Shown here piece by piece: positions 35,403-44,828 of a DNA stretch of 64,000 bases (the first letter of the stretch is position 1; each line of letters starts with the position of its first letter). The stretch comes from Brachypodius melanocephalos (Eukaryota; Chordata; Aves; Passeriformes; Pycnonotidae): contig VZSR01000393.1 of assembly GCA_013398615.1 (NCBI GenBank), positions 16,791,224-16,855,223 on the forward strand, written 5' to 3'. A program made the translations under genes and the position numbers. A model generated the notes under the pieces. It did no database searches. It worked only from the letters and a program-made list of their open reading frames with translations, and was not told where the DNA came from.

Positions 35403-37548
35403 GGATCAAATGAAAACTGGTCTGAAACAAGCCTTGAAATTCCCCTAAGGGTAAGCTCTTAGCACCAAACATGTGGCTTTGCAGACGTGGTCTTGTGTCA
35501 CACCACTTGATATTGCAGGTATAGAAAACATGTGGCTACTGCTGTGCACGAGAAAGGGAAAGAAAACCTGAAAGCAGGAAGAAAAGTATAGAAAAAGTAA
35601 AGGGGTTGTAATAAAAGATATACTGTTATGTTACATGAAAATAATTTTCAAGCAATGAACATTGAGGGAAAAAAGATAAAGAAATAAATTACTAAATATT
35701 TTTTAGCAATAGTCAAGGACTTTAACACTTTTGTTGGTGAATAACTTACACGAGTAGGATCATCTATGACTTTGAAACGATATTAACTTTTAGAAATATG
35801 CAAAACATTGATAGCTTAGTGTTTGAGCAACCATACAGCTGCTGCACAGAAACTGCCTACGAGTTATCTGACAGCTAAAAAATGGCAAATATTTTGCAGA
35901 TCTAGACCTGTAACTGCTCTGTTCTTGTTGTTTAGTTGTAGTTCACTAGTACCTGGAGACCATAAAAAAGAAGGTACAAGACTATTTTAGAAACACCACA
36001 CAACCCTCATGGCACAGGATATTCAATGGCAGAGAGTTCCAGGTCAACTCATTGCAAATCCCAAATCTCAGTTCACATGGGGCTCTGGGACTGATGGACC
36101 ACAGACATGTCCTAAATGGAAAAGCAAGATATGTAGATCAGTCCACACCTCAACATCGTCCTTCTCAGAAAGCAGGTGCTGTTGTGGTTTAACTGCGACC
36201 AAATTTTAATTGTAAAACTTGTTGAGAATGATGCCATTGGATCCAGAATAGAAAATCATTGCTAACTAGATCGTGAAAATACTACTTTTTATAATACAAG
36301 CAAGGAAAAATAATAGCTTTGTTATTCAACAAGTACTGCATTCCAGGACTGATATAATCTAGTTTTATATTTATACTGCAAACCCCACAGGCCACTTCAA
36401 AAGAGGCCCAAGCAGAACCCTTGCATTGCTCATCACTTTTGCACCAGCAGATGGGAAAGCTGGAGTTCCAAACAAGATTCCCCAGTGCAAGGACCTGTGT
36501 TGGAGTCAAGTAACAACAAAAGGACAGTGTTGCAGTAAGGAAGAATTGTTCTATTTTTGCATCCAGAATTTTCACCTGAATGTGCCTAAAATCCTTTGCT
36601 GTAAAAGTTTGCAGCACTGGAGTACCACAAACGCTGTAGGCTTGCCAGTTGTTGATAAAAAGGAAGAACAGGACTGAGGACATGCTAATTGTAGTACTAG
36701 TGAAGAAATCAAGCAGTGAAAAAATTGGGCTTGACTTTGTGATGAATAGTGAAGCCTTAAACACTGGCAGGATTGCAAAAATAGTACAGCAAATTGGGCA
36801 TATTATTAGAAAACATAAGGCTTTCTCTGTACAGCTAACTGATGGTATGTGACTTTCCTTTGTGAACAGAGTGTAAAAGCTATTAAGAAAAAAAAAAAAA
36901 AAGAGAAGCATTTTGAAAACAGCCAGAAAGGGGAAAAAAGAGGATATAACCTTGTTTTTGCAAGTAGTCCTTCCAGAAACATCTTTAAACATCCGTAATA
37001 CATGGATATGGAAATAACTTTTTTTTTTTAAATTGTGCTATTCTGCCAAAAAACCCCACATACCTTTGCTAACAAATTTCACAAAAACTTAAACATTATT
37101 TTATTCCTTTTTTAGCCCTGAAAAGAGGACATAAGAAGAATAGTCACTTTGCTGGTCCTCCTCACAAAAAATCATTTAATCCTTTTTTTTTTTCTAAATC
37201 TTAAATGAAAGGAAGAGAATTAGTTCTTAACTTACATAAAGTCTGAAGAAATACTGTAATCAAGAAATTTCGTCTTGTTTTTCTCTCAAAAATCTCTGAA
37301 TAGAGCATAGATTTAAACTTTAAAGCATCTTGATGACATAATTAACATAAGTATTTGGTTTGTGGCTTGTTAGTCTTGTTTTGGCTTTAGAATTTTGAGA
37401 TATATTGCTTAGATGTGATTATCCATTACCTTTGGCCTATAGGAAAGCACAGTGGCTGAAGCAGTGAAAATTAAGCTGCATGCAGTAAGAGCAAGAAGCA
37501 GATCCCAAATTCATAATAAATTAAGACCTGATTTGTATTGTTTACTGC
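35403..37548. other. Noncoding DNA with an unusual doubly open stretch
   Basis: No transposon was recognised. Between about 36282 and 36992 the minus strand is free of stops for 236 codons. The plus strand is open over about 36360-36852 if one frame change near 36640-36677 is allowed. An A-run of about 16 bases follows at about 36887-36902. I do not recognise a protein in any of these frames. The rest is AT-rich unique DNA. Confidence 0.5.
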
Positions 37549-37863
37549 TGGTTTTGTTTAGGGTTTTTGTTGTTGGCTAGGGGCGGGGGTTGTGTGGGTT
37601 TTTTTGGTTGGTTTTGGTTCTTCTTGTTGTTGTTGTTTTGGTCACCGTTTTTTGTTCGGGTTTTTTTATTTGTTTTTTTGGGAGGTTTTTTCAGGTTTTG
37701 TTTTTTGGAGGGCTTTGGGTTTGGGGGTTTTTTTTTGTGGTTTTTTTTTTTTTTGGTTGGTTGGTTGGTTGGTTGGTTGGTTGGTTTTGTGGGTTTTTTG
37801 GGTTTTGTTGTTTTGGTTTTGGTCTCGTTTAGTTTGGTTCAGTTTTTTCGGTTTTTTGGTTTA
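37549..37863 (+). repeat. G+T-rich strand-asymmetric tract with (GGTT)8
   Basis: By hand count, 37561-37860 contains only about 8 A and 14 C in 300 bases, so the plus strand is about 93 percent G+T. It includes a perfect (GGTT)8 run at 37755-37786, T runs up to 14, and G runs (ggg at 37561, gggg at 37580, ggggg at 37585, ggg at 37596) that could form a G-quadruplex. Frames rich in F, G, W and L across it on the plus strand are translations of low-complexity DNA, not proteins. Confidence 0.92.
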
Positions 37864-38516
37864 ACATTTTTTAATGTCTAGTCTTTCAGCTTACAGTGCT
37901 GGCATTCCTGGAACTGTCTGATCCTTGTCAGCATGGCAAAGGAACAGGCCTCTCTGGCTACCAGGGCAGGATATTCAGCCCCGCAGGATGGTCAGTTCAG
38001 AGTGCTCTGGGATCCCTGACCCCCCAGAGCATGTCTGGCATATCTTGAGAAAACCCTGGCAGAAATGCCATGACTAAAGCTCTGGATCTGGTAGAAAAGT
38101 CTGAAGAAGGCTTCAGTGGAGCAGCACTACCCTGCACTTGTGCCATGTGAGGGAAGAGAGAGCTCATCAGAAAGAGAAGAGGCTTTCTCAGACATTTCAG
38201 GTGGGTACAGAATCCTCCCTGCCCCTGATCCTGAGTGAAATCTCCTAGCAAGGTCTAAAACCTTACCTGAGCTCCTGGAAAGGAAGCAGGAGCGCCCTTC
38301 CTTGGTCCTGTGCTCCTGGGGTGACTCTGGGCCCCCCAGCATCCTCACCTCATGAGCAGGAAAAGATCAATCCCCTCTTTGCAGATCCCTCACTCTGACT
38401 CCTGCGGGTACCTGCGCCACAGAGCCACTTGGGAGCACTCCGTTCCCACGCATCTTGAGTGTTGTCCTTGCACATGGAGGGTGATCAGGCAAACTGTGGA
38501 TATGGACAAGAGAGCT
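37864..38516. other. GC-richer noncoding block of unknown origin
   Basis: Directly after the G+T tract the composition becomes balanced to GC-rich up to about 38980. No CR1 tail or LTR signals were found, and I recognise no protein in the short frames on either strand. It may be an old retrotransposed or transposon-derived sequence whose low-complexity side is the G+T tract, but that is inference. Confidence 0.4.
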
Positions 38517-38663
38517 CATCCCTAGAAACTGGAGGTGCCTGGAGCACAAAGGAATTATGAGCTACAGGAATATGAGGTTCCTTTTGAAGTGCCCATCCCT
38601 AAAAACTGGAGGTGCCTGGAGCACAAAGAGCTACGGGATTATGAGGTTCCTTTTGAAGAGCCC
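38517..38663 (+). repeat. Tandem duplication, units of 77 and 70 bp
   Basis: Unit 1 (38517-38593) and unit 2 (38594-38663) both run from catccctagaaactggaggt or its one-base variant, through gcctggagcacaaag, to atgaggttccttttgaag. They differ by a small indel in the middle (ggaattatgagctacaggaa against gagctacgggatt) and a few substitutions, so the duplication is not brand new. It sits inside the GC-richer block. Confidence 0.92.
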
Positions 38664-39330
38664 TGGGAAAACCTTTGTGAGCTGACAATGGCTCTGGCAC
38701 AGCTGGAATGTCTCCCATTCAGAACACAAGGATAATGCCTGATGATCTGTAAACTCACAAGCCGCCTCAACAGCAGTGACTGTGATGGGCACATCAGTGC
38801 CAGCCTGCTTTTGCCACAGATTTATGGAGTCTGGGAAACCCACTGACTGCTGGATTAGGATGGAGCCTGGAAATAAAAATCCAGTATCTCCTGGTCCTGT
38901 GAGTGGACACTCTGAACTGAAACAACTCCACAGTGCAGATCAATGTCTGGGTATTTTACTTTATGTAAAGTTTGAAATGAAATAGGGGCTCCATAGTTAA
39001 ATGTACTCGTTCTGTCAAGACCACTCCAGCTTCAATTTTTCCCTCATGATTGTAAAAAGATACAATTTCCACTATGAAGTCTGGAAAATTATATCAACTA
39101 TCAGGGCAGAATTAGACCTGATAGAAGCTTGGTGATCTTAAAAAGTACAAGACATATCCATTTTTCATTGTAAGAAGATTTTAGCTTTCCACTGGGCTTA
39201 TTAATTTTTGCACTTTTGTATTGTATTCTACCCGGGGTTTTTTTATAAATAATGCTAAAAACAAGACCTTTATTCCAAATGTTTATTTTTGTTGCATTTA
39301 TTTTTAGCTTCCTGATGAATTTATCAATTT

Positions 39331-39363
<33 letters not shown>

Positions 39364-42300
39364 AAATGAACAGGAATATAAAGGATAGAAAAATCCACAG
39401 AACCCCATTCAGAGGCAGAGAAAAGAGTAAATACATTCATTGCTTTCCTCAGAAGAAATGTATTGTGCAGCTGCTGTGGAATACAATATTGAGATGAAAA
39501 TGAAGCTGCAATGGAAATGGAATGAGAAATAGGTATTTGCTTCTGGGTGAGCACAACAAACCTATCAGCTACATAGTTAAAATCAGAAGCCCCATCTCCC
39601 GAATTCCTGATGACTAAATAAACCACAGGTAAAAGACAGGGGAATAAGACAGAAGGAAAGGAGGGAAATGAAGCTGCCAAATGAAAGAGAAGTGTTTCTG
39701 CAAAGGTCAGGAAGGGATAAGATTAGTTTGGAGTAAGCCAGTCCTACAGTGTAATTTGCAATATTTTCAAACACTTCAGAATAAGCATTCCTTGCTATTT
39801 TTAATACGGGCTTTGAGCCATGACTATCTAAATGGAGAGAGGAGACATTAAAAGTTCATAGGGCTTGATATTGCCTGTAAAGAGGGAGCCCCTACAGAAT
39901 TTTATTTTATTAGTAACCTTTATTAGCCTTGTAGCCAGTGCTGATTAAAGTATTGTGGCATATCTGTCAGCAGCAGGAATGCATGGGGATTATTAGCAAC
40001 TGCATTTAAAAGTCTAGGAGCCAAGAGGTATAGCCACAAGCCTGGAATACTAATTCCCATTTTATTCAGTGTAAACAGTCAAAGGATGGATAATAGCTTA
40101 CTTGTCTCCTTTTATTGGCATGTTTATCTGTCCTTTCGCTCTTCTCTCTCACCGTGTAACTAAGACAGCAGAAAATAATACAAAATATGAGGCACTTACA
40201 AGTCTTGGTCAAATCGATTTCAGTGCAGAATATCCAAATTTGGCTGGTCAAACATAACTTCTACCCCTGTGGACTAATAACTTCATTGGAATATATAAAC
40301 TCAAGCTGCTCGTGGGCAGATATGGACTACATACTGATGGGAAAAGTGTATTCAGCAAAGGATGCCTTTTAGAGTTCTGTCTGTAGACATGTTCCAGGTC
40401 TGTACTGAAGGATTTTGTTTATCATGTTAGCAATCTTTTGTAGACATAGCTTCCATCCCAGGTGACCCAAATTTCTTCAGTGAGAATATTCACAATTCAA
40501 ACTGAGGTGTATAAGCAGCTGAGTCACATTGCATTTCTTTATCTTGGGACTTAATAGTTTGTGAAATTTAACCCAAATCATTTTTGTGATGCCTGGAGCA
40601 ACTGTTTTTTCCATGACTGCTGTAATTACAGCAAAAGCCTGTTTTGGTCAATATTCAACTTAATGGATTTTCTTTAGTATAAATCCAAGAAAAACATTAA
40701 TAACATTAAAAATCTGTTTTCAATTAAACTGCACTTGGAAATGGATAAATGTTTATGAACAATATCTTTTAATATTTATGATGCTCCACTCATTGCTACA
40801 CTTCCAAAAATCCTGAGACAAAGTAGGCAAAATTAGCCAGAGCTCTACTGCTGATTAGGAAAACAATCTGAGTAGAGTTCAAGTGACAGAATCTCTTTGT
40901 TGATGTAGGTCACAGTGAAAAGTCTTGGAAAGGTTTATCTTTCTTCCCTATGACAGAGAAGTTCTTCTTGTCTGGCACAGAACTAAAACCAGAGGATGAT
41001 AAACCACTGCTGAGAATTATTTAAAAGAACAAAGAGACGGTTTCTACCCAAGAGAAGCCTCAACTGTGAATGGTGGCTCAAGATCACCAGTGATGCATTT
41101 GCATTTTTTTGCTAGAAAACCTTTTATGAGGCTGAGCATGACAGTGTGGCAGAAGAATCTCAAAGTTTCAAGTAAGTAATCTTTAATGTTCTCTTTTAAA
41201 AATAATCATAGGTATAACTGTAACATTTTTTGTGGACTCTAAATAAATATCATGTCCTCATAATTAATTAAATCAATGCATATGATGAGTTAGCAAGGTA
41301 TAGATTAAAATTTTAATAAGCATAATAGAAAATGTCTCTGAAGGTAATTAAAAAGCTCAGCGTTGTGTTCCAAAGTGCTTGTGTAAACAACTGACTGCTC
41401 TATTTCTGAAATCGTTTTGTAATTTAAAGCTGACAGTCTTGCCCAGTTTAAAATTTGTACGAATGAATGTATTTGCCTCTAAATATTTGTTAATAAGCCA
41501 TGGTAATTTAGCATGCTTTGCTTTTTGATCACTTAATGATTTTAGCATGTCTGTCTGTAATTGTACTTGCAATTCCCATGCAAAGTTGTGTTTCACTGTA
41601 TTCCTGTGGTTAAATATTGTTTGTTCTCTGTACTCCAGGAGCCCCTGAAGCTTCTGGCTTGGTAGAAATGCTCGTGCACCCCACTGGAAGGGTGGGAGGA
41701 GTGATCAGTGCCTGGCACCACTTCGGTGGGTCTGGGATCCACCATCCAGACCTGAACAGGGAACCCCAGCCACCCTCCTGGCAGTACCTGGGGATATTGA
41801 ATCTCACTCCCTAAACCTAATATGTCACTGGAATTAATATAATGAATCACTATTATTACTCTACTGAAGCAAAAAGGAGTTGAATTAAATTTCCCCAGTG
41901 CTTTCCAGCCCTCTGTAGCACACGCATTATGCTATCTTGATATGGATTACTGTGATGTTTTTGCTCTTGCTAAAAAGAGCCATCTGTATTACAGTTTTTC
42001 ATCTGTTCCTATTCTTTCTACTGTGCTGTTCACAGACACCCTGGTCAGTTCTTCAGGAAACTTCCTGTAAAGCACAGAATTAGTTACTCTGATTGACATT
42101 TTCAACGCAGGAGGTCCTGAATGTCCAAGTAAATTCTACCCCACTCTCCAAGTGATAATGTAACACTTGTAGTGATACTGTCTTATCACAAAAACTTTGT
42201 TCCATGCTTTTGCTAATTTTTCTGCTGTGCTTTGTGGCTCTTTGATCACATATTTCTTTTATTCTTCTATTTTATTTCTTTTGGACCAATTTCATTACAG

Positions 42301-43707
42301 CCTTGCCACTTGATCTGGCCTCATAAACTGACATAATAAACTGTAAATTTAAGTCTCAGCTTAACTTTTTCCTAAGATAGCTTTTCTGTTCCACTGGTCA
42401 CTGTTGCTTTCATAAATATTCTGGATTTAAACTGTGGCAAGACTATGTCAAAAATCAGGCAACTGAATCTACATGGATACCAAACCAGAAATTTTAACTA
42501 GGATTTAACGCATGTAAATTCATCAGCCTGGAAACTGCTTGGGGGTAGTAACCAGAAATTCAGAGGAAGTATTGATGCAGCACAGCCTGAAGAACTCAAA
42601 GTTGCAAATATTTTCTATACTGCAAAACTCATAGTAGTGCAGATTTGTCAAAAAATATCTGCAGTTCTGAACACATCTCAGTGATTGGAATAATGGCCAA
42701 TATTTTGTCTGTTTTGCTCTCCAGACCAGTTAGCAGAAGTTTAAACTAGCTGCTTTAGGTCCATCTAAAAATTACTCATATTCTATGGTAAAGTTTATTA
42801 AGCCTGCAAAAAACATCTGTGGTATAATGAGAAAAAGAATTTTTATTTACCTAAAAAGGGCAAAACTAACTTTTTGATAAACACAAACCTCCACCAGGGC
42901 AAACTTTTACAGATGACACAGAATGTTTTCCAACAGAGCCTTGCTCTACAAATTCTATACCAAACCATTCAGTTGCATTTAAGTAAAAATAACCCATAGG
43001 TTATGTTCAATGCAGAGTTTTAGGAAATAATTGAGTCTACAGAACTTCTTGATGAGTTTGAGGTATAAATATGCCTATGCTTTGAAACAATAAATAAGAA
43101 AACATAATCATAAATTAGAAAATAATATATGGATACAATAAGAAGTCTGAGAACAGATTCCAACACTGATCAGTTATTTCTGAATAATTTGTTGTTCCAT
43201 CAATAGTTATAAAAGAGATTGAGAATTGATCAAATACTGTACAATATGAGAGTGTCTTGGGAAATATAGATATACAGATCCATTTTTAATTTCAGAGATA
43301 CTGTAATCTATTTTTATGTCAGTGTACAATACGTTGATGTGAGGCTGCAATAAAAAAATGCTATTACGATTACTTGTTCATAGCATCTGCCCCAGTTGAA
43401 AGAATTAATTTTCCTATTTATTTGACTTGTGATGTTAGGGTTCTCTGTGACTTGCTCAAGAAAGTAATCTCCAAATTTCACAGAAAAATTGGCATTTGGA
43501 ATGAGAGTGAAAAAATGGAAAGCAACAAAACTTTTCCCACATAATTTTTACAGATAATTATTTTTCTCAGTACTACTCCTACTTATATGAAGACATTCCT
43601 AAGTCTTGTTTCAGTGCTCTCTTAAATGAATCTTCAAGACACAGGAGTGTTAGGATTCCAATTCAAGTAATCTCCAGGCTTACCAACATGTTGGGTGATT
43701 ACAACCA
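38664..43707. other. Unique noncoding DNA
   Basis: No gene was recognised. The GC-richer block ends by about 38980. A 28-base T run lies at 39332-39359. A region at about 39885-40030 with several homeodomain-type AT cores looks like candidate conserved noncoding DNA. A compact GC-richer patch lies at about 41617-41815, after a ctctgtactccag stretch that resembles a splice acceptor, but I recognise no protein in it. The remainder is AT-rich. Confidence 0.5.
39332..39359 (-). repeat. 28-base T run (A28 on the minus strand)
   Basis: A perfect run of 28 T. On the minus strand it directly follows cattttatt, so it could be the polyA tail of a retrocopy lying to its right. I recognise no parent gene in the minus-strand sequence from about 39360 to 39750. 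It may equally be a simple homopolymer expansion. Confidence 0.9.
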
Positions 43708-43878
43708 TCACTGTCCAGCCCTGGCACAGGGATGTGGTGGAGTCACCGTTCCTGGAGGGATTTAAGGACATGTAGATGTGCCATTGGTGAGCGGTGGGGT
43801 TGGCAGTGCTGAGTTAATGGTTGTACTCACTGATCTGAAGGGTCTTTTCCAATCTAAACAACTCCACATTTCTACAAA
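43708..43878 (+). mobile_element. CR1 LINE, 3' end fragment of an older subfamily
   Basis: In sense on the plus strand. It contains ggcacagggatgtggtggag, cctggagggatttaaggaca and gaagggtcttttccaatcta, and ends near 43878 with a decayed tail. About 170 bp remain. It is followed after about 80 bp by the LTR at 43957. Confidence 0.85.
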
Positions 43879-43956
43879 GAGCACTAGGATCTGAAAAGGG
43901 AGAATTCCTGAAGTGTTCTGACCGAAGGTTCAAGCCCTGGGGAGGCAGGGTACCTA

Positions 43957-44362
43957 TGTGGCTGTTGGGGTCAAAGAAAGCCTCGAGCTAAGGCCAGGGG
44001 GAAAATCCCTCTCATGAGGGAGAGAAATCTCACCCTCAAGGCCCCATGGGAGCTCTCTATGTTAATTAGTCTAGAAAGTTCTTTGTTCCCTTTGCTACCA
44101 TTGGCTGGTTTTTGCTGTAATGTTTTCCACATTCCTACTCCATTTTCCCAGTTGATTCCCTGCCCTCAGACTCTGCCCCTGCTCTACCTTATATAAGTTA
44201 CTGTTACCCATGGCCTTCTTGTTTTTGGTGCACTCCATACTGAGCTCGGTTTGCTGTTAGTTATTTTACTCCTTAGTAAAGTTCTTCTTTTTCAGGACAC
44301 CAGATTGTGCCGGTCTCTCATTTATTTCCCCACCTAAAGGGATTTTCAGCCCTGAAATCCCA
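43957..44362 (+). mobile_element. Retroviral LTR, plus strand
   Basis: The block has U3, R and U5 order. TATATAA lies at 44190-44196, a polyA-like agtaaa at 44275-44280, and a T-rich stretch and a tgtgccggtctctcattt block follow. The left edge is TG at 43957 or 43963 (tgttgggg). The right edge is ambiguous. Ending at 44332 gives TG...CA with a perfect 4-bp flank match (ccta at 43953-43956 and 44333-44336) and a 376-bp solo LTR. Ending at 44362 (atccca) puts tggtgac directly after it, which looks like the start of a tRNA-Trp-type primer-binding site, and implies a 5' LTR with a short piece of leader. Both cannot be right. No gag, pol or env frame follows. Confidence 0.65.
44190..44196 (+). promoter_or_regulatory. 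LTR TATA box
   Basis: TATATAA lies 79 bp upstream of the polyA-like agtaaa, matching the spacing of a U3 promoter and R region in a short retroviral LTR. Confidence 0.55.
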
Positions 44363-44582
44363 TGGTGACACTCGGCCTGACTATCTGGGCCTGGGCTGTC
44401 ACACCTGGCAGTAACTGCGAGGGCGTGTCAAAGTCTCCTCAGATTAACTGATCCTCCTGGTTTCTTTGTTAGGTAGGGTGAAACTGGGAAAATGTAAAGG
44501 GAAGGAAAGGAGGGAATTTTGCATGGAAAAGGTAGGTTTAGGACCCAAAAGGTACAGGATTGAGTATCATTCAAAGTTAATC
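44363..44582. other. Possible LTR leader or flank
   Basis: The segment starts with tggtgacactcggcctga. If the LTR ends at 44362, this is in the place of a primer-binding site, and its first seven bases equal those of the tRNA-Trp site used by avian leukosis-type viruses; the rest does not match. If the LTR ends at 44332, this is simply host flank. No coding sequence is present. Confidence 0.35.
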
Positions 44583-44828
44583 ATGGAATCACAGAATGAT
44601 TGGGTTGGAAGGGATTTTAAAGCCCATCCAGTGCCACCCTAGCCCTGTGCAGGGACACCTTGCACTGTCCCAGGCTGCTCCAAGCCCCAGTGTCCAACCT
44701 GGCCTTGGGCACTGCCAGGGATCCAGGGGCAGCCACAGCTGCTCTGGGCACCCTGTGCCAGGGCCTGCCCACCCTGCCAGGGAACAGTTCCTGCCCAAGA
44801 TCCCATCTAACTGGCACTGGAAGCCATT
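44583..44828 (-). mobile_element. CR1 LINE, 5'-truncated copy of the GC-rich subfamily
   Basis: The plus strand starts atggaatcacagaatgattg, the reverse complement of the octamer tail, so the 3' end is at the left. The body (ctgtgcagggacaccttgca, ggcactgccagggatccagg, gggcctgcccaccctgccag) is nearly the same as in the copies at 8608 and 12282. Similarity ends at about 44828, shorter than either. Frames on both strands are shadows. Confidence 0.93.

Noticed and set aside
36178..36195. LTR-start-like tgttgtggtttaac
   Set aside because: Only about 15 bases resemble a known avian LTR start; no polyA signal, TATA order or second end follows.
37567..37881. 104-codon frame rich in F, G, L and W, membrane-protein-like
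   Set aside because: It is the translation of the G+T low-complexity tract, and three overlapping plus-strand frames look alike.
43926..43937. tRNA B-box-like ggttcaagccc
   Set aside because: No A box, acceptor-stem pairing or terminator T run at the correct distances, and it sits in LTR flank.
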